Positions 20,980 to 33,111 of a stretch of 64,000 nucleotides of DNA are shown one piece after another (the first letter of the stretch is position 1; each line of letters starts with the position of its first letter). Below the pieces are notes generated by a model. That model was not told the origin of the DNA and did not search any database. It saw only the letters and a program-made list of their open reading frames with translations. The translations under genes were made by a program, and so were the position numbers. The DNA is from Costus lasius (Eukaryota; Streptophyta; Magnoliopsida; Zingiberales; Costaceae): contig CM050449.1 in the NCBI GenBank assembly GCA_027563935.2, forward strand, positions 85,653,178 to 85,717,177, written 5' to 3'.

Positions 20980-23900
20980 CTGCACCAAAGAAGAGGACTT
21001 GTATATTACAGCGAATCAAATCAAGCTAGATAGGTACATGAATGACAGAAACAATGCTTCTCATTAAGTGCTTTTAAGAAAGAGAATCAGTATTCCGTTA
21101 AGCATAAAGAAATTTTTGCAGCTTCACGAATGGCTGCTTTGCTTCGTGCATTTGCAACAGCAACCCAGGATAACAATTTTACAACAAGACGTACTACTAC
21201 AAATGCATTCGAGCCTGTGTGGCAACTCTTTAAACTCTTTTAACTTGATCAAATGAAAGTTCTCATCTAAGAAATCAACTAAGTTGTCATTAAAGGAAAT
21301 ATATAACAAACAACAAAACAGTAATTGGGGGTGCAAAAATCAGAAAAGAGGCTTAATCTGAAGCAAAAGGGCCAGGCATCTCATTCTAAGAATGGACAAT
21401 ACTCATCCAAGTCACTAGTTTACTGCATGTCTAGTCATTCTAAGAATGGATCACATCTATGTAATAGAAAGGCAACTACTACTGTACTTAACTTTACAGG
21501 ACACAGCATGGGTAAAACAACTACCCATTATAACCATCCTTTTGACTTGGATACGCTTCTTATCCATAAATTTTTATCAAGAACCATAATTCATGACAAA
21601 ACTGTAGCTAACTTTACAGGATAGCATGGGTAAAATAACTCCCTATTATGACCATTATTTTGAGATGGATAAGCATCTTATCAATAGATTTTTATCAAGA
21701 ACCACCATTAATGACAACACAAATCTACAAAGAGTCACTGAAGTCCCAGATAAATGGACAAAGGAATAATTAATTATTTAGAATATGCAGATAGTTGGAA
21801 AGTTCATAATGATACAAGATCAGCAATATTATTTTCTGCCAATTGCTGATATCAGCTAAACAAAAATGTTGCTCATTTACCCAGAAATACACTTACTAGC
21901 TTCTTTGGAGCAATGTGCATCAAACTATTAATAACAGAAGAAAAAAAGGAAGTTCCATAGTATTTCCAGAGAAAGCTTATGGATCCAGGTACTAGAAGTT
22001 AGCTCTCCACAGTTAAGTTTCTATTGCACAATTATGCAGAACAATATAGTAGTTAATAAACATTTTATTCTGGGATTTGTTCCGTGTGAGACAGTAATAA
22101 GAAGTTTACAACAGCTAAATCTACAGATGGTGCAACATTTCTTTGTAAAATACCATTATTTGTATACCAAAATTTATATTTAATTATGCATAGATAATGT
22201 GTTGTAGGAGGACATATGTCCTTACTCAGCAAATGTTGTTTAACTATCCAGCAAGTTTGGTTTCGAAGATTCATTTGCTGGAAGTAAACCGGCAAAGGTC
22301 TCTTCTATGAGCTTTTAAGGGAGTAGCTCCTTCTAAACATACATAATTTGGGATCTGAATAAAAGATCCTACAGTGACCCAGGTCGACTAAAACTATCCC
22401 AAATTAGAACTGTATAATAAAGAAGGGAAATTTGATGAAGAATGGCAAAGAATATAAAAACAGGACATAAAATGGAGATAACGATAGCTAGGTGGAATAA
22501 GGCAAGGAGAAAATCCTAGATGCAGGCATTGCAGACAAGCGGATTGATTTTTGGTTCCCAAACCTTTTAATACGGTAAGATTATCACGATTTCACAAGGA
22601 CCACTTATACAAAACATGAATTTCCTAATCAAATAGTGGCGTGATAGCCACTTAAAAAAATGCTTGACAACAAGAGTTCAAAATAATGATGACATGAAGC
22701 ACTTCCATTCTATAGAAAGGATGACTTTCACTGTTGCAGAATACCAATAAATCAGAAAAGAATCGAGGATGACTATGTGATGATGGGCACTGTAGTTCAA
22801 ATTCTTCAGAAGACAGAACAATGACTTCCAACAAGCATGTTCCTTTTATAAAGTACAAAATTAACTGGCTCAATTTAGCAAATTTTAATAAACGTTTAAA
22901 CATGCGGTAAATATTTGGCTAAAATGTCTACAACTTCAGAAAAGGAAGATACTCAGTGATTAAGCTCACCAAAATGAGATAGGTGGAATAGAATAATTAA
23001 TAAAGGAGTAACCAACAAAAGGCAACTAAGTTTAATAAAGAATAATACACAATTATAGTAAATTAAATAAAAACATATATGCAGGTAAATAAATTGAGAA
23101 CATGAGAAAGTAGATAAAAGAGAGGAAGTTGAGAGATGCATACAAAGAGGAGTAAGAAGTAACAAAAAGAAGATGCTAAGTCTACAAGAGGGAGTAGAGG
23201 GAGAGGAGACTAGAAAATAACTAAATAATTCATTATCATGAACTGATCACTATAAACACTTGATCCCTTTATATAGACATCTGCAAATGATAGTTAATAA
23301 GAGTACTATGGCATGACCTAATTAACAATCTACTAATACTCGACCTAAGAAACACTACTAATAATACAATTGAATAATTGCAAATTACACCCCCATCATT
23401 CACCTTTGCTAGAAAAGAAGCTTACTCTAATGAGTTAAACCAAACTAGAAAATGTGATGCCTACTCTTGATGTCTAATTAAAAAAATCTGTGTGTCATTG
23501 ATTTTGCATACCTAGTCTAAATTTTTCTAGTTTCACTCTTTTATTATTTTATATTGCTATTACATGTTTGTGTTTTAATTGTACTTTTTTTTAAGGGTGT
23601 CATGTTGTCACTAGATGTCCACATTCTTAGCATTCTTTTAGCACCCACAATCTAGATTCATGGTTTTCAAAACCGGTTCATATTGTCCGGTGCGGGAGGT
23701 ACTAGTCTAAGATTGGGTACATGCATGGTTTCAAGTACCGGTCCGGCGGTTTGGTCCAGTGGCCGGCCGGACCGGTACGTACTGGCGGTACCGTACTGGT
23801 ACCGGATGAATACCGGACAAAACCGGACCAAAAACAAAAAAAATGGCTTACACTCTTTGGTACCGGCGGTATCGTACCGGTATCAGAAGAATACCGGACC

Positions 23901-26900
23901 GGTATGTACCAGACGTACCGGACGGTACCAGACCGGTACTTAAAACCATGGGTACATGTAGTATCAATATCATCCATGTGTACTAATTCAAATTAGGACC
24001 AGAACACCAGTACGGAGGAGATTCTAAACCTGCCTAGATCATGGGTCACACATGAGAACTTGTTGCTAATGATTGATTCTTCAAACAATACAAAGTATGT
24101 GAAGGTGAGTAGATCCAGTATCATCTTTGTTGCCATGTCAAAGACAAGCCTTATCAAAGTGGAGATTGTAATGAAAGAGAACCTATATTAATAGAAGGTT
24201 TCATCAATTCTAGACTTGTGCGGCATCTGGTAGTTGTCTTCAACAAAAATGATGAAACTAGAGCTCATGGAGGTGAGTTGTTGACATTGCCAAAGACACA
24301 AATTATTTTTTTGGAGGGTACAACAATATTAGTGAAGGAGAAGTGGTGGAGTATGTGCTTGTAAAAGATGTTGTGAGTGGCAATACTGGGGCAACAACAT
24401 TGCAATGTTGTGCTTGTGGACATGATGAAGGAGATCAGTGACAATAAGTGAACACTAGGTTTTTATCTTTCTCATTCATTTTTATAGTGTCAATTTTAGG
24501 GTTCAGTGGAGATATGGAGTCTTACTAGTGTTGTGAGGTAGGTTTAAGGCAAGATCAAAGAGGAAACTAATAACATGATGTGTGGATGCAACTATTGGAG
24601 AATGTGCATTAATAATGCAACGACAAAAAGATGTCCCTCCAAGAATCCATGAGAAGAAAGAAGTCAACTGTCATAAACACAATCTAACAGGGCTTACTTT
24701 TTAGTGTTACCATCAAGAGCTAGAAATCTCTCTCTACTCATCTCACATGTAGGAGGAAGACAGCGCATAAGGTTGACTTTTACGTCTTTAAGTGACATCA
24801 CATGTCACCTCATGTAGAAGTGGTGCATGGAAGAATAGGGTTTTCCACTCTCTTTGCAATGATATTTTCTAATAATGAATGATACCATATATCTCCATTA
24901 CAACAAGTAACCAGTGACATGGTCCATGTCTCCACATATCCATGTGGTCCAGTTCATGCCTCCATACCTCCATATGAAACAGTTATACCTAGCTCAGAAC
25001 TTGAATTAAAAAGAAAGTATTGTGTCCATGATTCAAAACTAAAACCTATTGTCACTTGATGATCACTACCATCGTCAAAACACCAATAACTCTTATCCTC
25101 AATTGAGACTTTATTCAATTTTATGTATGCCGAGTAAAGTTCTTGAGGTGTTAGTAGAAACTAGAGACAACATAATCTCATTACATTATCACAAACTTTG
25201 AACAATATCTAGCAAATCATCACTATCATGATCATCTAAGTCATAAGAAGTCATGATTCAATATATTATTGTTTGTGATGATGTTTTCATATAATTTAAT
25301 CACTTTGTCCTCCTAGAATGAATATAAGCCATAGAACAAGTCATTCAATATTATATTTCTTGATTATGAAGTAGACTAATCAAATAAATGCAATTGATAA
25401 TTTATACCAATTCATTTATGTATAGTGATACACTTTTAGTCTCATTTCATTCAAAAACCCAATATATCAATTAGAACTTGAATTTTTCATGGACCAATTC
25501 GTATGGACCAAAGGGCTTCTCTATAAATTTCTAGAACATATGGACTTTTTATAAAATGGTCAAAATAATAAAAGTCAACCACAAAACCCTCTTTGCCTTC
25601 TTGATCTCAATTTTCTCTCAACTTAATCACTCAAATGAGTTCCTTTTTAGTGTAATTTATGTCTGATGATTCTCTTCCTTAATGATCATCTCTAATGACC
25701 TCTTCGGTTATCTACTGATTCTAGTGTGGATTGAGGGTGGGAGATCAACCTAACCTTCATTTTGCACACACTCATCCCTATGATCTTCTTTGCAATTTAT
25801 TCTATAAGCTCTCTACTCTGACTTCATTTTCCTTTGTGTTGGAAGCTGGGTTTAAAGTTTCAGTCAGAGCCATCGAGCTTGGACCCTGTGTCAAAGCACG
25901 ATACTATAGTCAGAGGCGGAAGCTCCGCTTGGAGCTCTAGCATAGGTGAGAGGCGTAGGCACTGGAGCTTGGAGCAGTCTTCGACTCTTCAACCTTCGTC
26001 TCTTCGAGCAGAAGCAGGAGTAGGAGTGGAAGATTGAGCAGCAATGGGGGCAGTATCTTGAGCGGTTTCGTTCGGTATTGACCAGTTCATACTGGTCCGG
26101 CGGTTGACTGAACCGAGCTGCCAAACCAAAATTTTAAACCATGGTTGAAAGTAGTAGTGTTAAAAATAAACAATAGAATGAGTCAATTGAGATAGCCAGT
26201 TATATATAATAAATAATAATTATAATAGTATTATTTTTGTACTTAAGCCATCTATATATAAAAGTTATAGCTCCTATGCAATTCAATAAAATCCATTTAT
26301 AATCATATCATTATGACTTCCTATCCAAATATCTCCACTCTTTTCTTATAATAAAATATTAGAGTAATTTCTTTTCAACTCTAATCGCTTCTCTTTATGA
26401 TGTGTTAGAGTATTCATCAATCTTAGTCACCTACAATCATCAAGCTATGGAGATATCTAAGCATTACAACCGGAGGTGGTGCTCGAAGAACAATGAGTTG
26501 AATCATGCTCTAAACACAATAGCTATGATATGCCAACCATCGTAAATGTGAACAACCATGTTTTTGATTAGACATGTAACCCTAACTTCTTAACACCGTT
26601 GTGTACTATTGGTGATCCCATTGTTGTATTTTTATTTTATGAGCCCTTCACTAATAACAGCTACCTCATCAATAAAAAACCTCCATTGTACCCAAGTTTG
26701 ACCCATTGAGACATTAACACCCACAACTACCCAATGCCATGAGAGGTCGAGGCCCAAAAACACAAGGCAAAGAAGCATATCGGACACAACCACCAATGGT
26801 CCCAGCTCAATCACCTCTTCAACATGTCGCCTAACATGGCCTTGTGTCACTCAACATGACCATCTTCAACTTACACAAGAGAGTGAGCCAAGGTACTATC

Positions 26901-29032
26901 GGAATGAGTCAAATTAGATAACCACTTATATGTAATATATATAATTAAAATAGTAGTGTGTTAGAAATAGCATTGTTGTCTTCTTTCTATTTGTAATAGT
27001 TGCTAGTATGGTTTTTGATAATGCGATGATTATTCCAAGGACATTTTACACTTGTTAAATCCTAGAGACTTGGTTTTGAAAACTTACCATTGGATTTGAG
27101 CTGGTGTAGTTTTTTGATTGATATGATGATTTAGTTTATACATTGGATGGTTATGAATAAATTATAAATTTGTTTTAATATCTATTAATTGAAGTTAATA
27201 AAACAAACTACCATGTCTTCCGAGTGGTTACTCAAGTGTGGTTCAATCAACTCCAGGTGTAACAATACTAACATTCTAATTATATAGAAAAGATAAATTT
27301 TATCTTAACCACTTATATTCCTCTCTATGATTATGATTCATGGATAGCACAACTATCGCTCTATAGTCCAAAAATAAAATGTTACATTGGTTATATCAAA
27401 GTATACTACTAGTCATATAGTAATCCATGGTGACCTAGTCACATACAATATTATCATAATGAGAAGGTCCATGATACTTATATTATAATGTATATATTGT
27501 TTTCTAATATATATCTATGTGCTAATTTGATATCCAATATCATAACAATTCTTTATCATCAGTTACTATACATACTAGTCTCAACATATTCATTGTTGTC
27601 TTAATCCATAAGATTATTTGACTACGGCATCTAAAGATATTATTATAATAACTTATATTATACATATATTGTATAAATATTATAACAATAATATCTTTTA
27701 TTAAAATATAAATGTGAACATGGTAAGTGTAAAATTTATCATTCAATATTCAATCCCTATGACCAACCAAACGCAATGGGGGAGGAGTACAAGAGCACTG
27801 AAAAGCATAATGTGGCAATAATAGCATTGCTGATTAGAATAAAGGTTGGAGGTGGCAAGTGGTGGAGGATGTTATTTTGCAAGTGATCTAGAACTGGTAT
27901 AGAAGGGAAATGGTGGTGAGAGAGAATTAATATAGGGGTAAGGTACAAGGAGTGGGTAAGCACAATTGCTAGTCCTAGAGTGAATGGTGGTGTTTGGTTG
28001 TTGTCAATTGGTTACTATGAAGCACAACATATTTTTTTTTTTTGCAAAATATAAAAACCACATATTAAAAAGCTACCATTACTATATGACCTAATTATTT
28101 GTCTACTAGGTGGTAGACTTTGGTTGTTGGGATGGAAATTGAGAATAGATTAGTTAAAGAGTAAGAACAAATATGGAATGGCTGAAATATGTAATCAATT
28201 GGTATGTTGAAATAAGAGGACTGTTGCATATTTTTCCATTGTTTTGTTCAGTGGAATAGCCAATAGGAGTGATATGAAAATAATCAAAAAATGCCATAAT
28301 ACACCCAGTAAAATGTACACATCAACTAAGTCTAACATATAACTTCAATAAAAATTTTGTGAAGATTAATTATAATTAAAAAAATATAAAAATCTTTAGC
28401 TATAATCAATAATAATAAACTTACAAATTCTAACGAAGAAACAAAATATCAACAAAACATTTTAACATTATAATTTAACATATAACATCTAATAAATATT
28501 CATGGTTATGATTTATTTTAGATTATGAAACAATAAAGTTTTTCTTATAAGATTAATGTAATTTTTTTTCCCGGATGAAGTAAAGTAATTCCTAAGTTTG
28601 GGAAAAAATATTTCAACTAGTTCATAGTTGAGTAGGAATAGATGTTCCCAGGATACTTATTCCCGTATTGCATTGCAACCACTCGTCATAATATAAAAGG
28701 GAATTACTTACAGTTGAAAGGAGACGAAACTTGCAAGAACAAAGGATAAGGTTGGAGATAAAATGAAACGGTATTCCTAATTTATAATCGAGAATAGAAT
28801 TATGCCAAAAATAATTTCACGATTTTTTTTGTGAATAACTATTCTGCGAAAATAAAATCCCAAGCAAAATTATTTACTCTATCGAACCAACCCCTCCTTT
28901 TTACACGGAAACGACAATAAAATAATTCCAGTCAACCAGCGACCAAAATTAGTAAATCATCCAGGCACATAAAGATACAAGGGAAGCAAAAAAAGATAAA
29001 GAAAAAAAAAAGAAAAAAAAGGAAAAAAATAC
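20980..29032 (-). other. Intron 1 of the WDR26-like gene (8,053 bp)
   Basis: Bounded by the donor GTATTTTT at 29032 and the acceptor TTGGTGCAG ending at 20980. The content is AT-rich with a GGTACCGG-rich MITE at 23724-23950, a truncated relative at about 23658-23712, and another related end near 26060-26145 ('ccaaaattttaaaccatgg'). A possible small inverted-ended element occupies 27760-27998. Stretches at 21000-23600, 24000-26000 and 26200-28900 show no coding region I can support. Confidence 0.75.
23724..23950. mobile_element. hAT-like MITE, 227 bp, GGTACCGG-rich
   Basis: The terminal inverted repeats are CATGGTTTCAAGTACCGGTC at the left and the complement of GACCGGTACTTAAAACCATG at the right, matching at 19 of 20 positions. 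An 8-bp TSD, GGTACATG, is at 23716-23723 and 23951-23958. The interior is a set of near-palindromic blocks built from GGTACCGG. The 8-bp TSD fits the hAT superfamily. No coding capacity. It lies in the WDR26-like intron. Confidence 0.85.
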
Positions 29033-29725
29033 CTGACTGCAATTGGAAGGGATTTGTTCTTGGCCGCACTCATGATCCTCATACAGAGAGACCTCGCATG
29101 GAGAGTTGTGGTAAAGACACGATCCAATCTGCTTGAGAACCGCTATCTCCACGAGATGTTCCAATCGACCACTCGGCACCCGTATCCAAGGTGGCAGCAC
29201 CTCTAGCAAATCCAGCAGCAACGCCAATCTCCTGATCACACGGTCCTCCGGCTTGACAATCCCCTCCGACGAAATAAGCGACCGGGCAAGCCCATGAACG
29301 CTGCGTCGGTCCATATCCAGTGGCGCGATCCTCTGCCGCAGCACATCTCTCGCCATCAGAAATCCATCTCTCAGCCCCAAAAGTTCCAAAAAGTGTTCCT
29401 TCCACACGAGAAAAGCCGCAGCGACCCTCGCTCCGCTCGCCAAGTCGCGGATGGACTCGATGGTCGCGATGCAGTCTTCCCACCGACCCGACAAGACGTC
29501 GAACAGGAGCTTCGTGTACTCAGGCGAGTCGAGAGAGACGCCGGACTCGGACTCTAACGCTGCGGCGGCCCGGCGGTAGCCGAGGGAGTAGAGGGACTGC
29601 ACGATGACCCGGACGAACTCGGCCCTGTCGACCAAGCTGGTTTCCCCGAGCGCCGCCGGAGAAGGAATCTTCGAGGAATTGAAAGCTTGAGGGGGAGTGG
29701 GATCTGAACTGTCATCAGATTCCAT
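29033..29725 (-). CDS. WDR26/GID7-like protein, exon 1 (LisH-CTLH region)
   Basis: This exon encodes 231 residues from the ATG at 29725 to Q231, then GTATTT (donor). Residues 31-65 (LVDRAEFVRVIVQSLYSLGY then a helix ending ESESGVSL) are a LisH motif. Residues 66-125 form the CTLH domain (LSGRWEDCIATIESI), and 125-180 a CRA-like helical extension. The end, CGQEQIPSNCSQ, precedes the WD40 propeller in plant WDR26 proteins. Plant WDR26 belongs to the GID/CTLH ubiquitin ligase and also associates with CUL4-DDB1; LisH-CTLH mediates assembly. GC content is far above the surroundings, as in many monocot 5' exons. The open frame continues into the intron and stops at 28949, so an unspliced transcript would give a truncated protein. 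Confidence 0.93.
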
Positions 29726-29900
29726 TCCTCCTGCGAATTCGCCAGTTTGGGCGAGAATTAGGGTTTGCGCAGAACCCTAGAAAGGACCTTTGAAAGTTAA
29801 ATTTGACAGCGTATATATGGTTCGGGAAGAACCCTAAAATGGTGGGCTGGTCTCGCTGGAAGGAGGAGGAAGAAGAAGAAGCTGCAGCAGATATTTGAAA
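29726..29900 (-). promoter_or_regulatory. Putative 5' UTR and core promoter of the WDR26-like gene
   Basis: Upstream of the ATG on the minus strand is a leader containing two copies of AACCCTA-like sequence (an element common in plant translation and ribosome-biogenesis promoters). A TATA-like CCATATATACG is at about 29810-29822. Further up is a pyrimidine-rich CTTCTTCTTCCTCCTCC tract (29862-29880), resembling a plant Y-patch. The transcription start is inferred only. Confidence 0.4.
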
Positions 29901-30458
29901 TTACAAAACCAAAAGAAGAATTCAAGTAACGAGCAAAACAGAAAACAAACGAAATCCAAACCTTTACAGCAGAGAGAAGAAAATAAAAATTATGGAAAAA
30001 GAAATGGAGTCAAATGATACAATATAAAACAAAATGGCTTCTGTGATTTATTGACAATAAATTTGCATAAAAAATTTTATAAAAATAACACTTTTAGTTT
30101 TAAGTTGTTGTCTGTAAATTTTTTTTAATAAAATATTTAACCTTATAATACAATTGTGTTTCAAAATTATATAGGATCGTGTGGAGTTAAATATTTTAAA
30201 ATGCTGGGTAATTTGCAGATAAGGGCAAGCAGACTTCAGAAATAACAAGGTAGCAAAAAAAAAGGTTTTAGCCTTACGCAAATGGTCCTTGCGATTTACT
30301 TGTATTCTAAATCGGACCCCCTGCTGAGCAAACAAGGACACAAAAAAGAGACCGCGAGGAATGGCTCTCACGTGGCACGGGGGTGAAGGATGAGGCATGT
30401 GCAGATATTGTTTTAGGCGGGCATGACAGAACGTTTCTGTCGTATATGATTACAGTAC
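29901..30458. other. Intergenic, AT-rich then mixed
   Basis: No gene recognised. A 116-codon minus-strand frame at 30048-30398 has no recognisable domain and is hydrophobic and low in complexity. The right end (30445-30458) is the flanking repeat of the next element. Confidence 0.4.
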
Positions 30459-30578
30459 GGGCGCGTTTTCAAAGCGGTCCGTCCTCTTACTTTCATCCGA
30501 ACGGTGTGGCTTCAGCGTATGACAAGTGGCAGAAAATTAATCCATCGGCTCGTCCGAAATTGTCTAAACGCACCCTAA

Positions 30579-31258
30579 GAGCCTGTTTCCTTGGGATGAA
30601 AAGGGGAGAAAAAAAAAAGAAAACTATTTTCTCAAGTTTCCTTGGGCGGAAAAGGAAAGAAAGAAAGGATTACTTGGAGGAAAAATAAATGATTTTCTTT
30701 GGAATGTGTTCTCTCCGATTTGGAGAGAAAATCAATTTCTCTCGCTCGCTCATGCGCTTGCTCGCGCGTGCCACCGCTGCCGCCTCCCTCGCCTGAGCCC
30801 TCCTCCCTCTCCCAAGCCTGCCTCCCACTCCCAAGCTCATCGCCTTCCTTTCCCGAGCTCACTCGCCGCCCTCTCCTAGGCTCGCCCGTTGCCTCTCGAG
30901 CTCACCCGCCTGCAGAGCTCGCTCGCCTCCCTCTCCCAGGCTCGCCCGCCGCTGCCTCATGCTTGTCACCGAGCATGGACTCCTCCCCCCTCACGCTGCC
31001 TATTGTTGAGCGTGGATGCCTCCAGCCTATCGCCGAGCTCGCCGACCATGGACGCTTGCCGTCTACCGCCACCGCCATTGACCCTTCCTTCCCTGCCGAG
31101 CTCGAGCACCTTTGATTTTTTTATTTTCCTTCTATCTTCTTTTTCCTCCCAAGGAAACAAACTTGACCTATGTGATTCTATTTCCATTCTCTCCGTTCCT
31201 CTTTTCTCCCCATTCTTTCTTTCTCCTTTTTTTTCTTTCCCTCTAAGGAAACAGAGCC
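30579..31258. mobile_element. Tourist/Harbinger-like non-autonomous element (680 bp) in left arm
   Basis: It interrupts the left arm at a point where the right arm reads continuously ('cgcgccttaagtcgac'). Ends are GAGCCTGTTTCCTTGGG and, inverted, GGCTCTGTTTCCTTAGAG. TAA at 30576-30578 and 31259-31261 is a 3-bp TSD as used by PIF/Harbinger. The middle is GC-rich with CTCGCCCGCC-like repeats and open frames in several directions, which look compositional rather than coding. Confidence 0.7.
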
Positions 31259-31871
31259 TAAGTCGACAGCTGATTCCCTTCCTTTACGAAAACACTCCTG
31301 ACGCGTCGCTTGCCCTCATTCTCATCGAGGCCCTCGCCTCGCCAGCGCCTCGCCAGCCGTTGCTCACCCAGCGCCTGCTCCGCTTTCTTGCCCTAAGTCT
31401 CCGGCACCAGCGAGATCCCCGACACCAGCCCTCGCCCAGCGCCTCGCCGATGTCAGCAACCGCTGACGCCATCCCTCGCCGATGATATCGTCTCGCCCAG
31501 CGCCTCGCCAACACCAGCCCTCACTGACGCCATCACCCGCCGAGGGGAACGCATAGTAGCAGCTGCAATAGCAACATTCGGTGTGACAGCTGCTACTGCT
31601 TCATTGTATCAACAATACCGCAGATCTAATTGTGAGGCTTGATCTGGAGAGAGCGGAGAACTGGCCAAGCGTGTGAGGAAGGTGATGATGGCAGCGGAGA
31701 GACCTTGAATGCCCTCAGCTATTTGCTATTATTACAGCTCAGTTGGGATTTGGATGCATCTACGCAATGAACTCCCAACACATCATGTGTAATTTGCAGG
31801 AATATAATTGAAAATCTTTATCTTGTAGTTGTTGGTCATATTTGCCAAATTGAAGACCGTTCGGCAAAAAT

Positions 31872-32400
31872 GAATTGTTGAATTGTTCTTCGCAGATATA
31901 TAAATCAAACAAATGTTGACTAAATCCTATCTGTTTCAAACATTTTATTTTATTTCCATTTTCGGAAGAGGAAACAATAGAGCACTTCCATCAACAATAG
32001 AGGAAACATTTTATTCAAAGCAGCTCTGCAGCTGAAGCCAGCAGCACATTTATGTTTAGTCATCTCCTTAACAAGCACATATAACCATTTTAAAATTATA
32101 GCACCACAAATAACATGTCTACTAATCCAAACAATGAATTGTTCTTCGCAGATGTACCACTGCTTCTGACTTGTGCAATGTATAAATCAAACAAATGTTG
32201 ACTAAATCCTATCTCTTTCCATCTGAAACATTTTCTAATCAGTGTATAGAATAGAAAACCTGTTACATTCTATACACTTAGTCCTATCTGAAACATTTTA
32301 TTTTCATTTCTAGAAGAGGAAACAATAGAGCACTTCCATCAAAAATTAAAATTGCTGTGTTTCGAAGACTCCAAGCTTTTGAAAGCATCTCCGCAGCTGA
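31872..32400. repeat. Direct duplication in the central spacer
   Basis: The block 'gaattgttcttcgcagat ... aaatcaaacaaatgttgac ... gaggaaacaatagagcacttcc' at about 31875-32010 recurs in the same orientation at about 32140-32345, with insertions including a short local repeat of 'cctatctgaaacattt'. It lies between the inverted arms. Confidence 0.7.
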
Positions 32401-33111
32401 ATCCATCACCGGCCCACTGATGTTTGCACTGGAACCACCTTTCAATCATATTCCTGCAAATTACACAGGATGTGTTGGGAGTTCATTGCGTAGATGCATC
32501 CAAATCCCAACCGAGCTGTAATAATAGCAAATAGCTGAGGGCATTCAAGGTCTCTCCGCTGCCATCATCACCTTCCTCACACGATTGGCCAGTTCTCTGC
32601 TCTCTCCAGATCAAGCCTCACAATTAATTGTTGATACAATGAAGCAGTAGCGGCTGTCACACCGAATGTTGCTTTTGCTGCTGCTACTGTGCGTTCCCCT
32701 CAGCGGGTGATGGCGTCGGCGAGGGCTGGTGTCAGCGAAGCATTGGGCGAGACGCTATCATCGGCGGGTGCTGGCGTCGGCAGGTGCTGGCATCGGCGAG
32801 GCACTGGGCGAGGACTGGCGTTGGAGATCTCGCTGGCGTCGGAGACTTAGGGCAAGAAAGCAGAGCAGGCACTGGGCGAGGCGACGGCTGGTGAGGCGCT
32901 GGCATCGGCGAGGGGCTGGGAGAGGGGCTCGACGAGAATGAGGGCGAGCAACGCATTAGGAGTGTTTTCGTAAAGGGAATCGGCTGTCGACTTAAGGCGC
33001 GTTTAGACAAATTTGGGCGAACCGTTGGATTAATTTTTTGCCACTTGTCATACACTAAAGCCACACCGTTCGGATGAAAGTAAGCGGACGGGCCGCTTAG
33101 AAAACGCGCCC

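Larger units (their letters stand above)
30459..33111. mobile_element. Mutator-like inverted-repeat element, GC-rich ends
   Basis: The left end starts GGGCGCGTTTTCAAAGCGG; the right end ends with the complement of GGGCGCGTTTTCTAAGCGG. The arms stay inverted-complementary through CATCCGAACGGTGTGGCTT, GACAAGTGGCA, CGACAGC and a CGCCTCGCC-rich zone. They continue into an inner block pairing 31540-31830 with 32435-32720. Flanks are near-identical: 30445-30458 and 33112-33125 match at 12 of 14, both starting TATGATTAC. Long arms and GC-rich ends suggest a Mutator-like or Pack-MULE element. No transposase is present. The inner block could be captured host sequence, but I cannot identify a source. 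Confidence 0.75.

Noticed and set aside
27760..27998. Possible MITE with CCAACCAAACGC and GGTGTTTGGTTG ends
   Set aside because: Ends match over only about a dozen bases and no TSD was found.
30699..31485. Proline/serine-rich frames (138 and 198 codons)
   Set aside because: They cross the boundary of the Tourist-like insertion and arise from CTCGCC-type repeats; composition explains them.
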